Assembly (NCBI GenBank): GCA_013153275.1
Contig: JAADER010000016.1
Span: forward strand, 1-40,782
Direction of reading: 5' to 3'
DNA: 40,782 nucleotides
DNA from: Thermoproteota archaeon
Lineage (GTDB): Archaea > Thermoproteota > Thermoprotei > Thermoproteales > Thermocladiaceae
Numbering within the stretch: position 1 is the first letter of the stretch; each line of letters begins with the position of its first letter. Of the stretch, positions 8,107-16,995 are shown piece by piece. The position numbers were made by a program, and so were the translations under genes. A model generated the notes under the pieces. The model did not search any database, was not told the origin of the DNA, and saw only the letters and a list, made by a program, of their open reading frames with translations.

Positions 8107-8577
8107 TTACTTTGCAGCTACATGTAGTGTGCTTCTTGTTGCTTTTAGACCTGGCTCACCATGCTGTACTATCTTGCATGTTAGCGCGAACTCTCCGAGG
8201 TAGTGACCTATGTGCCATGGTGATATGAAGACTGGTATGTAGGTTATTCCGTTATACACATGTATCGTGAGGCCAACCATCTCTGGAAGTATTATCATGT
8301 CTCTGCAGTGTGTCTTTATCACGACCTTCTTACCTTCTGAAATGAGTTTCTTAGCCTTTCTAATCTTTTCGAGAAGCTTTCTGTGCTCTGGCTTGAGACC
8401 TCTCGTTAGTGACCTCCTCTGTCGTGCTGGTAACAGTTTTATGAACTCCTCCATTGGTAGCTTGAGCAGGTCTTCAAAGGTGTATCCTCTGTATCTGAAG
8501 TTCTTCCACTCTTCCTGAGGGATCATTGGTGGTGTTGGCCATCCCGTCCTACCTTCACTTCCTCCCTTACTTGACAT
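8107..8577 (-). CDS. rps19: 30S ribosomal protein uS19
   Basis: A 156-residue archaeal uS19. Recognisable core: [28 protein letters not shown], and the conserved end [36 protein letters not shown]. It lies in the small-subunit head and contacts 16S rRNA and uS13. The gene stands alone here, away from the usual S3/L22/L2 operon, between a secreted protein and an HD hydrolase. A TATA-like box at 8601-8609 is 26 nt before the ATG, indicating a leaderless mRNA. Confidence 0.97.
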   Translation of the reverse strand: MSSKGGSEGRTGWPTPPMIPQEEWKNFRYRGYTFEDLLKLPMEEFIKLLPARQRRSLTRGLKPEHRKLLEKIRKAKKLISEGKKVVIKTHCRDMIILPEMVGLTIHVYNGITYIPVFISPWHIGHYLGEFALTCKIVQHGEPGLKATRSTLHVAAK

Positions 8578-8600
8578 TGAGAGACTACTTAGGCATGGAG

Positions 8601-8609
8601 TTTATAAGG
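8601..8609 (-). promoter_or_regulatory. TATA box for rps19
   Basis: TTTATAAGG on the plus strand (CCTTATAAA on the coding strand), centred about 27 nt upstream of ATG 8577, so the mRNA is predicted to begin at or one base before the start codon. Confidence 0.6.
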
Positions 8610-8613
8610 ACTT

Positions 8614-9390
8614 CTACTGCTGAGGAAGCTCGAGACCAAGAGTCTCAACTATACATCTCTTAAGGCTCTCTCTACCCTCTCTATAGTATATCTTTGCGAG
8701 GTCGAACAAGCTTCTAGTCTTCATTAACCTGTTAAACGTCTTCTTAGCATTATACCTGCCGTCACTCTGTATCTCGATCTCGACACATACTTTCCACACA
8801 ATATCCTGTATCTGAGATGCAAACTGTGAGTCAATGCTATCTGCGAGATGCACTATCTGGCCCTCTATCTTGCTGAAACCAACTGTTCCATGAGTCTCAG
8901 CTATGACACGTATAAGATCATCAGGAGCTCCACGTTTAGTTAACTCTGCAATCATCGAGAACTCATGGCTGAGGTACCAGTCGCTTCTTGGTCTCACACC
9001 ACCCGTAACAGGATCAGGCTCGTACTGATAATACTTGAACAGATCGTGAAGTATAGCTGCACCAACAACGAGATCGAGATTAGACGATATGTTATACACT
9101 TTGTCGAAAGTTCTCGCAATAGATAAAGCAAGCTCAACAACACTAATGGTGTGATCTATGAGACCGCCAGGATAGGCATGATGCTTCACAGGAGCGGCGG
9201 GAGACTCCAAGATACGGATCTTAGGCTCAACACGAGTAAAAGTAATAACAGGGTTCTCCAACATATCAAGAACAATAGACCTGACACGCTCATCACTAAT
9301 AGACCTAGCAAAACACTTCAAAACATTATACAACTCCTCACGACTAAGACCCGCATACCTCTCATACTTCACACATAGCTCAAAAACCAT
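8614..9390 (-). CDS. HD-domain metal-dependent phosphohydrolase
   Basis: A 258-residue HD-superfamily hydrolase. Metal-binding signature residues appear in order: PVKHHAYPGGLIDHT, then AAILHDLFKYY (the HD doublet), SHEFSMIAEL and ETHGTVG, then DSIDSQF. Such proteins cleave phosphoesters of nucleotides or nucleic acids; the substrate is not evident. I chose ATG 9390 because a TATA-like element at 9413-9424 predicts transcription from about 9391; the longer frame from 9441 would add an unlikely Cys-rich N-terminus lying upstream of the transcript start. Divergent from tRNA-Val. Confidence 0.85.
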   Translation of the reverse strand: MVFELCVKYERYAGLSREELYNVLKCFARSISDERVRSIVLDMLENPVITFTRVEPKIRILESPAAPVKHHAYPGGLIDHTISVVELALSIARTFDKVYNISSNLDLVVGAAILHDLFKYYQYEPDPVTGGVRPRSDWYLSHEFSMIAELTKRGAPDDLIRVIAETHGTVGFSKIEGQIVHLADSIDSQFASQIQDIVWKVCVEIEIQSDGRYNAKKTFNRLMKTRSLFDLAKIYYREGRESLKRCIVETLGLELPQQ

Positions 9391-9412
9391 ACAGACACAT
9401 GAAAGCCAACAA

Positions 9413-9424
9413 CATAAATAAAAA
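9413..9424 (-). promoter_or_regulatory. TATA box for the HD hydrolase gene
   Basis: CATAAATAAAAA on the plus strand (TTTTTATTTATG on the coding strand), centred 27-28 nt before ATG 9390. It decides the start codon of that gene. Confidence 0.6.
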
Positions 9425-9467
9425 CATTTCAACAGACACAACAGAAGCTCAAGACCAGAGAGAAACC

Positions 9468-9474
9468 TTTAAAA
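9468..9474 (+). promoter_or_regulatory. TATA box for tRNA-Val
   Basis: TTTAAAA, centred 31 nt upstream of the mature tRNA 5' end, which leaves a 5'-leader of about 5 nt for RNase P removal. Confidence 0.55.
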
Positions 9475-9501
9475 CCCAAAGACAAGTCTACTTCATGGAA
9501 A

Positions 9502-9576
<75 letters not shown>

Positions 9577-9582
9577 AGAAGA

Positions 9583-9629
9583 TAGATGACCCTTGCCTCG
9601 AGTTATCATGGTCACGTGAGCGTCATCTA
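9583..9629. repeat. Inverted repeat immediately downstream of tRNA-Val
   Basis: TAGATGAC (9583-9590) is the exact reverse complement of GTCATCTA (9622-9629), 31 nt apart. The interval contains the palindrome TCACGTGA (9612-9619) and an alternative TGACC/GGTCA pairing. It lies 6 nt past the tRNA CCA and before the promoter of the next gene. Role unknown: an operator, processed RNA structure or remnant of an insertion are possible. Confidence 0.5.
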
Positions 9630-9712
9630 ATGTATGCAGCTTCGACAAATGTTTCAACTCTATTTCAGGAAGGTTTAAATCTTGCAGCATCAGGATCACT
9701 ATCGGGATCAGC

Positions 9713-10342
9713 ATGAGAGATAGATTAGATTCTAATTTCTCTGTCAGAAATCTCGATATATTACAATTACTACGTAGACTTGTACCTCCCGTCCTAGTAT
9801 GGGTCAGTTACAGATTAATCAAGCTTTATAAAGACATCAGTGGTAGGTGGCCTACCCATACGACATTTAATAAATGTCTTTTCCTATTCTACAGACATTT
9901 AAAAGAGCTAGCTGAAAAACATAAAGTAGATGTCAACGATATTCAGCTGGTATTCGATAACGTATATGCTGGACCCTACTTAAAGAAGCCCCCTCTAGAC
10001 TGCTTGATAGCGTTGCTCGAACGAGAAGGTTATATAGAGACCATACTTCAAGCTAGGCCATATATAGGCGATAGGGAACCTATATCGGAGTATTTTATAA
10101 AGCTTGAGGAAGTTTCTGATAATATTGAGGAATATCCTAAATATAGGAAGTATTTTATAGAATTAAAATCGGATAGAGAACCTGAGTTTCCTAATAATAT
10201 TGATAGCAAGAAGCTTGAGTTAATATTAAAAGCGATCGAGAATGTACGCGAGGATCTCGAAGAGATAAAGAAACATTATGGAGACATCGAAGAGAAATAC
10301 GTGAACATGTATGTTTATAAGCTTTTGAAAGAACGTAGTTAG
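9713..10342 (+). CDS. Unknown protein with Panacea-like segment
   Basis: A 209-residue protein. Residues ~50-105 (TTFNKCLFLFYRHLKELAEK, later YAGPYLKKPPLDCLIALLER and EGYIE) are reminiscent of the Panacea/SocA (DUF4065) fold, in which a helical core precedes a YGPY-like turn and a winged helix. The C-terminal third is charged, coiled-coil-like. A TATA-like TTTAAAT at 9674-9680 fits the ATG with a short leader. It forms a two-gene unit with the gene at 10356 (13 nt gap). Panacea proteins are often antitoxins paired with unrelated toxins, but the match here is only by pattern and could be wrong. Confidence 0.6.
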   Translation: MRDRLDSNFSVRNLDILQLLRRLVPPVLVWVSYRLIKLYKDISGRWPTHTTFNKCLFLFYRHLKELAEKHKVDVNDIQLVFDNVYAGPYLKKPPLDCLIALLEREGYIETILQARPYIGDREPISEYFIKLEEVSDNIEEYPKYRKYFIELKSDREPEFPNNIDSKKLELILKAIENVREDLEEIKKHYGDIEEKYVNMYVYKLLKERS

Positions 10343-10355
10343 TTAAGTACTTCAT

Positions 10356-11243
10356 ATGTCTAATAATGATAAGTTTAGACGCTTTACTGATAGAATAGCG
10401 ATAAACTATAGATTTAACAACGTTTTAGAACTCGAATCTGATCCTGGAACAATCTTAATATCTGAAGAACAGTTACGTAGAGAAGTTCTTCCATTTTTAC
10501 TGAAAACTGTTATTAACTTTGTAAGGAGGGTTCCAGAAATCCTGGAAGTTAGATGTATAGGATACTACATCAGAGAAAGAATAAATCCTAGTCAATTTCT
10601 TAAAGAACTTTCTAAGAGACTATCAGAATTCTGCAGAAAAATATGTATAGACGATGATAAGTGTAACCTAATGAAGGAGTTGATCGAAGAGCTATATGAG
10701 TATAGTAAGTTCATGCCATCCGCAAAAGCCATAGATAAGCTATTACGTACAGATTACCTGTCTGTTCTTCTCGAGTTAGCGCTGTTATGCGTTAATGAGA
10801 AATCTGATAGATATTACGTTCTTGTTAAACCTCGCCCGATATATGGTGTAGATATGCCTCCTGAACTCTTCGATATTGTTATAATTTATTCAGACGTATG
10901 TAAGATAGTTCTCGAAGATGTTAAGTATGTTCCATTGATAGCGTATAGGGATAGTATCGAGCTAGTATTAAAAGTTGACAATCTAATACATAGTTTTCTA
11001 AATAAAGTCTATAAGGCGCGAAGCCTAATATTAAAACTGGTAGGTGTTAAACATGCGAATGTTGAGGCATTGTTATCATTACATACGCCGTGTAGAGATT
11101 TCCGTAAACTTCGGTTAATAGAAGATTTAGCTGAGGAAAGATTCTGCTATAGAAACGTTGTGTATAGAGTTATTCAAGAAGGACTCAACGTATCAATAAA
11201 GTATAAAGTAGTAGACCTCTACAGAGACGTGCCTGAAATATGA
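10356..11243 (+). CDS. Unknown protein, partner of the 9713 gene
   Basis: A 295-residue helical protein I do not recognise. It has several Cys residues (CRKICIDDDKC near 95) without a clear metal motif, and a C-terminal part with strands VIIYSDVCKIVLEDVKYVPLI. No signal peptide or membrane segment. It is 13 nt downstream of the Panacea-like gene and ends 9 nt from the convergent cstA stop. Base composition of the pair is more AT-rich, with more T- and A-ending codons than the flanking housekeeping genes, which fits an accessory cassette beside a tRNA gene. Confidence 0.6.
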   Translation: MSNNDKFRRFTDRIAINYRFNNVLELESDPGTILISEEQLRREVLPFLLKTVINFVRRVPEILEVRCIGYYIRERINPSQFLKELSKRLSEFCRKICIDDDKCNLMKELIEELYEYSKFMPSAKAIDKLLRTDYLSVLLELALLCVNEKSDRYYVLVKPRPIYGVDMPPELFDIVIIYSDVCKIVLEDVKYVPLIAYRDSIELVLKVDNLIHSFLNKVYKARSLILKLVGVKHANVEALLSLHTPCRDFRKLRLIEDLAEERFCYRNVVYRVIQEGLNVSIKYKVVDLYRDVPEI

Positions 11244-11252
11244 GAGCAAGCT

Positions 11253-13118
11253 CTATACCTTGGCCTGTTCTCTCGTTCTTAGTGCTTTTATCCATAGTGC
11301 GAAGAGGTATGTGTTTAGTCCTAGTCCTATGCAGGTTGCTGTTCCTACTATTATTGCTGTTATGATGTTTGGTGTTGCTGGTACTACTATTATGAGGAAC
11401 CATATTAGTGCTAGTGTTACTGTTATCCATAGGAATATTGCTGGTGCTAGTGTTAGTGCTTTTCCTAGTTTTGGTGCTTTTTGTACTTTTATGACCCATA
11501 GGCTGATGGTCATCAGTGCTAGGCTTGCTAGTAGCTGGTTCATTCCTGCGAAGGCTGGCCATATTACTAGGAATGCTTTGCCCCATGCTAGTAGTACGCC
11601 TAGTCCCACCAGTATTAGTGATGCTATTATCCTGTTGCTAAGTACCTTGTATAGTGTCCTTGCTCTGTCTTTGAGTGGTGTCATTAGTTCCTGCCATACG
11701 TATCTTCCTATTCTTGCTCCTGTATCCAGTGATGTGAGTGCGAATGCAGTGATCCATAATGTGGCGAATATTGTCATTGCACGTACGTCGAATCCGAATG
11801 CGTAGTTAGTCATGTATGCATAGCTTAATGGTATTGCTATCCATTTTACATGTTTCATGACTAGAACATAGTACTGTCCCATATATGCTGGATCTGTAAG
11901 TAGCTTGTGCACGAACTCTACGTAGTACGTCTTGAATGTTGATAATGTGGAGAGCTTGCTTACAGGTACTCCCACTGCTCGTGCTACCAGGCTCTTAGCG
12001 GAGCTAAACATCTTTAGCAGGACGGGTCTAGCTAGCAGGGCATATCCTAGAAAGCCTGACATCGACGCTATAACCATCGTTGCTAGGAATCCCTCCGTCA
12101 ACATTCCTCCATATCCTACCATCAGCGCATCTATCTCTCTGTCAAGCTGTTTAGAGGTCGTGCCTGATCCAACTAGGCTATGGAATCCTGATAATGCTCC
12201 ACATGCGATGACTAGTGGCACTGCTGGCCAGAATGGGGATGGCTGTGGTGGCGATCCTATTACTCTGGCTGTGAAGAACTGTGTGAGTGCTGGTGCTACG
12301 GCTTGTGCTCCCTTGAACGATGCTACTATAGCAGCCGCACCACCTATAGCTAATGAAGCCCATAGTAGGTAAGCATTCATGTAGTCTCTCGGCTGTAGTA
12401 GCACCCATACAGGAAGTACTGCCGCAACTATGGTATATACTGTCAATATTATGAGCCACTCGTAGAATCCTAGCTTGAACCCCATCATCTGTATATAGTA
12501 TCCAGCAACTATAGACAACACGAGAAACACTATCGATAGTACGGTCCCACCACCTATGCCTAGCCTAGTCCTATACATCACGTAACCTACTATGACTGCA
12601 AGCGCTATCATTATGAGAGACGCAGCACCCGCTCCAGGAACCATGCTGAACAATGCTGAGATAACGAATGCAAATGCCGCTACAACGAGGACAAGAGCAA
12701 ACCATATGTAGGTGTTGAACGCGTAAAGTGCTTGTCTGCCCATGAGCTTTGATGATACCCAGGCTATGCTTCTTCCCTCATAACGTACTGATGCTGCTAT
12801 CGAGAGATAGTCATGTACTACGCCAATGAAGACGTTTCCGAGCCATACCCAGAGGAGTGCTGGAAGCCATCCCCAGCCTAGCGCTATTGCCGGACCTATT
12901 ATTGGGCCTGCTCCTGCAATGCTTGCGAAGTGATGGCCATATAGTACGAACCTGTTAGTTGGCACGTAATCCACATTGTCCTTGAACAGGTGTGCCGGAG
13001 TTCTTCTCGATGGATCTGCCTTAAATACCCTCCGCTCCAGGTACTTTCCATGCACAAAATAGAACACTATATATATGATTACTGCTCCTATAATCATCAG
13101 GGCTAATGTTGGAATCAT
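11253..13118 (-). CDS. cstA: Carbon starvation protein A (CstA) family transporter
   Basis: A 621-residue integral membrane protein with about 15 hydrophobic segments. Family hallmarks: RRTPAHLFKDNVDYVPTNRF after the first helix, GHHFASIAGAGPIIGPAIALGWGWLPA, HDYLSIAASVRYEGRSIA, and GFHSLVGSGTTSKQLD. In bacteria CstA-type carriers import pyruvate or peptides; in peptide-fermenting archaea peptide uptake is plausible. A TATA-like element near 13155-13164 lies upstream of the ATG with a leader of about 16 nt. Divergent from the Get3-type operon. Confidence 0.95.
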   Translation of the reverse strand: MIPTLALMIIGAVIIYIVFYFVHGKYLERRVFKADPSRRTPAHLFKDNVDYVPTNRFVLYGHHFASIAGAGPIIGPAIALGWGWLPALLWVWLGNVFIGVVHDYLSIAASVRYEGRSIAWVSSKLMGRQALYAFNTYIWFALVLVVAAFAFVISALFSMVPGAGAASLIMIALAVIVGYVMYRTRLGIGGGTVLSIVFLVLSIVAGYYIQMMGFKLGFYEWLIILTVYTIVAAVLPVWVLLQPRDYMNAYLLWASLAIGGAAAIVASFKGAQAVAPALTQFFTARVIGSPPQPSPFWPAVPLVIACGALSGFHSLVGSGTTSKQLDREIDALMVGYGGMLTEGFLATMVIASMSGFLGYALLARPVLLKMFSSAKSLVARAVGVPVSKLSTLSTFKTYYVEFVHKLLTDPAYMGQYYVLVMKHVKWIAIPLSYAYMTNYAFGFDVRAMTIFATLWITAFALTSLDTGARIGRYVWQELMTPLKDRARTLYKVLSNRIIASLILVGLGVLLAWGKAFLVIWPAFAGMNQLLASLALMTISLWVIKVQKAPKLGKALTLAPAIFLWITVTLALIWFLIIVVPATPNIITAIIVGTATCIGLGLNTYLFALWIKALRTREQAKV

Positions 13119-13219
13119 ACTTGTCGAGGTGGTACCTCTCAGTAAGTTGCTTATTAAGTTTATACATTATGGATATTGTTTAATATGCTAGACACGTGAT
13201 AGATCTAGAGGGATACCAC

Positions 13220-13225
13220 TTATAA
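13220..13225 (+). promoter_or_regulatory. TATA box for the ArsA/Get3-type operon
   Basis: TTATAA, within TTATAAAGG, centred 26-28 nt before GTG 13251. It supports the GTG as a leaderless start of the first gene. Confidence 0.6.
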
Positions 13226-13250
13226 AGGAGTACAAGAACATGAGTACCAG

Positions 13251-13526
13251 GTGCGACTTAGAGATATCGTAAAGAGGATATTCGGAGGAGTAGCAGAGTC
13301 ATTTAAAGAGAGATCAGGAGAGCTCGTTAGACTCGAGCTACGAGAGCTAGAGAACGCATTTGTCCTACTAGTAATCAGTCCTCTCATTGGGCTTCCAGGA
13401 CCATCAACAGTTACATCCCTTAGACTTCTACCACTGATAGAGCGAGAGCTTGCACAGTCATTAAACGTGAGCAGGAGACTCGATGATATGCTTGCTGAGA
13501 TGCTTGGCTACCTGGACATAACATGA
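13251..13526 (+). CDS. Small protein preceding ArsA/Get3 homologue (91 aa)
   Basis: A 91-residue protein of unknown family starting at GTG 13251. It has an amphipathic N-terminus (MRLRDIVKRIFGGVAESF), a hydrophobic stretch AFVLLVISPLIGLPGPSTV around residues 36-54, and a charged helical end. The stop overlaps the start of the ATPase gene (ATGA), so translation is coupled. The hydrophobic segment followed by a Gly-Pro break could be a membrane-touching hairpin or part of a client/adaptor surface; neither is shown by the sequence. Confidence 0.7.
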   Translation: MRLRDIVKRIFGGVAESFKERSGELVRLELRELENAFVLLVISPLIGLPGPSTVTSLRLLPLIERELAQSLNVSRRLDDMLAEMLGYLDIT

Positions 13527-14479
13527 GGGTCGTCATAACGGTAGGAAAGGGCGGAGTAGGAAAGACAACAACTGCAGCAGGTCTCGGTGTGGCGCTGCAC
13601 GAGAGAGGGTACACGATACTGATAGTATCGCTTGATCCTGCCCACAATCTCGCGGACGTGTTTAACATGAGATCCACCTACAGGAAGACACGGGTAGCTG
13701 ATAGGCTCGAGATTCTTGAGATCAATGTTGACGAGGCTGTGAAGAAGTATCTTGATGAGGTTGCGCTGATGATGAAGACCACGTTTAAACATCTCTCTGT
13801 TCTCAACATAGATAAATATATCGACGTTCTATCTAATGCACCTGGAGTCGAGGAGCATGCTATAATGAACGAGTTCAAGAGAGTTCTTGAGGAGAACGAA
13901 GATAAGGACTTCATAATATTTGACATGCCTCCAACAGGTCTATCGTTAAGAATAGTGTCACTACCGTTCATACATAGGGAGTGGCTTAGACAGCTTAAGA
14001 ACCTGAGAAAAGCTATACTAGATAGGAGGAGAATGCTTAGAAACGTTGGAGAGGACATTGGTGGAGCTCCATGTGAGGAGACTGAGGATCCCGTAATGAG
14101 AGAGCTCGAGACCATGCTTAGAGAGTGTGAGTTTCTCACACATAGGCTAACTAGTAACGATACGAGGTGCGTGCTGGTTCTCGCTCCAGAGACGTTACCG
14201 CTACTTGAGGCGAAGAGAGCGTTTGAGAAGCTTAGAACACTTGGAATATCTGTATCAGGATGCGTCGTAAACAAGGTGTTGAGACTGCATAGCCCGGTCC
14301 CAGAGCTCAGGAGCAAGCTTCTCGAGCAGGAACAGTGCCTGAACGAGATAAAGAGGTGCTTCAAGGACCTAGTGATTGTGGAGGTGCCGTTTCTAGAGCG
14401 GGAGCCTAGGGGTCTGGACTCTCTGAAGACATATGCTAACTATATAGAGCCCCTAGTAGATTCTATAGTGAGGAGCTGA
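13523..14479 (+). CDS. ArsA/Get3-family ATPase
   Basis: A 318-residue P-loop ATPase of the SIMIBI class. The deviant Walker A GKGGVGKTT is at residues ~8-16, switch I SLDPAHNLADVF at ~35-46, and the A-loop region IIFDMPPTGLSLRI at ~134-147 (canonical Get3 has DTAPTGHTLR). No CxxC zinc dimerisation motif is evident at the usual place; instead C-E and RCVLVLAPE lead to the C-terminal half. Relatives deliver tail-anchored membrane proteins or drive arsenite export; no arsenic genes are nearby, so a targeting role is more likely. ATG overlaps the previous stop by 4 nt and its own stop overlaps the next ATG by one base. Confidence 0.88.
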   Translation: MRVVITVGKGGVGKTTTAAGLGVALHERGYTILIVSLDPAHNLADVFNMRSTYRKTRVADRLEILEINVDEAVKKYLDEVALMMKTTFKHLSVLNIDKYIDVLSNAPGVEEHAIMNEFKRVLEENEDKDFIIFDMPPTGLSLRIVSLPFIHREWLRQLKNLRKAILDRRRMLRNVGEDIGGAPCEETEDPVMRELETMLRECEFLTHRLTSNDTRCVLVLAPETLPLLEAKRAFEKLRTLGISVSGCVVNKVLRLHSPVPELRSKLLEQEQCLNEIKRCFKDLVIVEVPFLEREPRGLDSLKTYANYIEPLVDSIVRS

Positions 14480-15096
14480 TGATAGGTCTGTACATATTTG
14501 CTGGCATCGTCGCACTATCAGGAGTAGAAGTGTACCAGTACTTCAGAGGAAGGAGACTAAACATGGAGATGATCAGAGACAGCATACGAATTCTCGAGGA
14601 CACGTTTAAGCCCAGTGATAAGGAGTATCAGATGGTTGGCCTCTACGTTGGATATAGAGCCAGACTTACCAGAGACGAGGAGCCGCGAAATATCATAGTA
14701 TCGTTTCTAACGTTGCCACGATACAGCGTCCTGTACTACCCCGTATCTAAGGTGCTAAACAAGGGTGACAGAGTAATGATGGTGTTGAACTATAGTAGAG
14801 ACATCTATAGGGGAGAGGTTCATCTCTGTGATAAGAAGTTTGCAGAAAAGATACTGGAGGACTCTGAGAAAACTCTTAATGTTAGAGAGATTGCTGGAGG
14901 ACTCAAACTTCTCTATGATGATCCTGTAACTGCTAAGATATTTGAGGAAGTCTTCTCTGGCCTACATAGATGTGTCAGACATGTTGCATATGATCCGTCT
15001 TCTAAGTGTATATACTTGTACTCTCATTTCTCTAGTATCGACGAGTTCAGGGACATAATATCGAGAGTAAACGTGCTTGCACTGAGGCTTCTATAA
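14479..15096 (+). CDS. Single-pass membrane protein coupled to the ArsA/Get3 ATPase
   Basis: A 205-residue protein with one N-terminal membrane helix (residues ~2-20, IGLYIFAGIVALSGVEVYQYF) and a soluble mixed alpha/beta domain that probably faces the cytoplasm (basic residues RGRR follow the helix). No known family recognised. Its ATG shares one base with the ATPase stop (TGATG), so the two products are made together, suggesting a membrane receptor or partner for the ATPase. It does not have the three-helix plan of Get1/EMC3. Confidence 0.7.
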   Translation: MIGLYIFAGIVALSGVEVYQYFRGRRLNMEMIRDSIRILEDTFKPSDKEYQMVGLYVGYRARLTRDEEPRNIIVSFLTLPRYSVLYYPVSKVLNKGDRVMMVLNYSRDIYRGEVHLCDKKFAEKILEDSEKTLNVREIAGGLKLLYDDPVTAKIFEEVFSGLHRCVRHVAYDPSSKCIYLYSHFSSIDEFRDIISRVNVLALRLL

Positions 15097-15100
15097 CACA

Positions 15101-15108
15101 TAAATATC
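15101..15108 (+). promoter_or_regulatory. TATA box for thrS
   Basis: TAAATATC, centred about 23-26 nt before GTG 15127. Supports GTG as the start; no Met codon occurs nearby in frame. Confidence 0.55.
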
Positions 15109-15126
15109 TCCTATAGACATAGTCCT

Positions 15127-16995
15127 GTGCGCATATTGCTGATACACGCTGAGAAATTCAGATTTAAGGTCAGAGAGAGAGCTCTGAGAAACGCTCCAGA
15201 CATAGACGACAAGGTGAGAGAAGGCTCGGCGGAGAATGCTCTTGTAGTGTTCACCGCTATAGAGGAGTGCGATATTGATTCTGTGGATTATCTTAGCAAG
15301 ATTGTTAGTGACATCATAGATGTTGCTAGAAAGGTTGGTGCAAGAAGCATTGTATTGTACCCTTACGCTCACTTAAGCTCGAACCTTGCCCGACCTGACA
15401 AGGCTCTACTTATCTTTGAGAGACTAAGAGAGATTCTGGAGAACGCTGCGAGAAGAGAGGGACTAGCCTTTCTCTGGGCACCCTTCGGATACTATAAGAG
15501 CTTTGAGATCAGCTGTATCGGGCACCCTCTATCGGAGCTAAGTAGAACCTATGTTCCTGAGAGAGCTGTAGCGAGGGAGGAGCGTGTAGAGGTGCCAAGT
15601 CTCTACGTTATAGTTACTCCAGGCGGTGAGGTGTACGATGCTAGAGAGTACAGGTTCAGCGAGAGCGAGAGGGATCTCGAGGTGCTTGTGAGGAAGGAGG
15701 TTCTTAAGGAGGAGTTGAAAGGCGGAGAGGAGCCTCGGTACCTCATGTACTGTAAGAAGTTCGGCCTAGAGTGGGAGCCCATGTCAGACATAGGACACAT
15801 GAGATATGGACCTGAAGCAACAATAATATACGACCTAGTCGAGAAATATTCCTGGAAAGTGGCTACACGACTAGGTATACCCATATTCAGGATAAGAGGT
15901 ACAAACATGTTCAAGCTCTCATGCAGACCCATCGCAGAGCATGCCAAGCTCTTTGGAGAAAGAATGTACACTCTAGAGAGCGACAATGAGACTCTCGTCT
16001 TAAGATATGCAGCATGTTTTCAACAGTTCTCCATGGTTAAAGACTGGGTACTAAGCTACAGAAACCTTCCATTCGGAGTGCTCGAGATAGCTGACAGCTA
16101 CAGGTATGAGCAACCTGGAGAGACCGTTCTATGCTTCCGAGTCAGAAAGTTCACCATGCCCGACCTTCACATCTTCACGAGAGATCTCGAGGAGGCGAAG
16201 AACATGTGTCTCAGAGTCCACAGCATAATCTTCGACGAGATAAGAAAGCTTGGTCTAGACTACGTATCACTGTACAATGTTACTGAGGACTTCTACAACG
16301 ATCACATAGAGTTTCTCAGAACACTCGCAAAAATGGAGGGAAAACCCATACTTGTGAGAATAATGAAAGAAAAGAAGTACTACTGGGTACTTAACGCTGA
16401 GTATCACATAGTCGATGAGCTAGAGAGACCTAGAGAGATAGCTACAATGCAGATAGATGTAGGAAACGCTCAGAGATTTGGAATAAAGTATAGAACAGCT
16501 GAAGGAGAGGACAGGTACCCAGTAATAATCCATACAGCACTAATAGGAAGCGTCGAGAGGTACATATATGCTCTCCTCCAGAAGGCAGCCATAGATGAGA
16601 AGAGAGGGAGAGTTCCGAGACTTCCAACATGGATCTGTCCAATCCAGGTACGTGTCATACCTGTAAGCAGAGAGCTCATAGAATATTCAGAGAAGATAGT
16701 CAACACCTTACTTGAAAATGGTATCAGGTCAGACCTCGATGACAGGGAAGAATCTGTAAGCAAGAAGATAAGAGAAGCAGAGAAGTCCTGGATTCCATAT
16801 ATAGTCGTTATAGGTAGAGAAGAGGTTGAGAAAAATGTTCTAACTGTCAGAGTCAGAGGATCTAAAGAACTAAGGAAAGTAAGTCTAGAGGAGTTGATTA
16901 GAACTATAAAGGAGGAGACTAAGGACTATCCTACAACTGACATCACATTGCCAAAAAGGCTTACTGAGAGGCCACAGTACAGAGTGGTGATCTAG
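15127..16995 (+). CDS. thrS: Threonine--tRNA ligase, archaeal type with D-aminoacyl-deacylase-like editing domain
   Basis: A 622-residue class II synthetase. Residues 1-~140 are the archaeal editing domain related to D-Tyr deacylase (RILLIHAEKFRFKV, then VLYPYAHLSSNLARPDKA and HPLSELSRT), which removes Ser mischarged on tRNA-Thr. The catalytic core follows with GHMRYGPEATIIYDLVEKYS, the zinc-site Cys in KLSCRPIAEH, YRNLPFGVLEIADSYRYE (motif 2), FRVRKFTMPDLHIF, and the anticodon-binding domain from TWICPIQVRVIPVS. Editing and catalysis on one chain is the undivided form; several crenarchaea have split these functions over two genes. Its end overlaps the convergent gene by 4 bp. Confidence 0.96.
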   Translation: MRILLIHAEKFRFKVRERALRNAPDIDDKVREGSAENALVVFTAIEECDIDSVDYLSKIVSDIIDVARKVGARSIVLYPYAHLSSNLARPDKALLIFERLREILENAARREGLAFLWAPFGYYKSFEISCIGHPLSELSRTYVPERAVAREERVEVPSLYVIVTPGGEVYDAREYRFSESERDLEVLVRKEVLKEELKGGEEPRYLMYCKKFGLEWEPMSDIGHMRYGPEATIIYDLVEKYSWKVATRLGIPIFRIRGTNMFKLSCRPIAEHAKLFGERMYTLESDNETLVLRYAACFQQFSMVKDWVLSYRNLPFGVLEIADSYRYEQPGETVLCFRVRKFTMPDLHIFTRDLEEAKNMCLRVHSIIFDEIRKLGLDYVSLYNVTEDFYNDHIEFLRTLAKMEGKPILVRIMKEKKYYWVLNAEYHIVDELERPREIATMQIDVGNAQRFGIKYRTAEGEDRYPVIIHTALIGSVERYIYALLQKAAIDEKRGRVPRLPTWICPIQVRVIPVSRELIEYSEKIVNTLLENGIRSDLDDREESVSKKIREAEKSWIPYIVVIGREEVEKNVLTVRVRGSKELRKVSLEELIRTIKEETKDYPTTDITLPKRLTERPQYRVVI

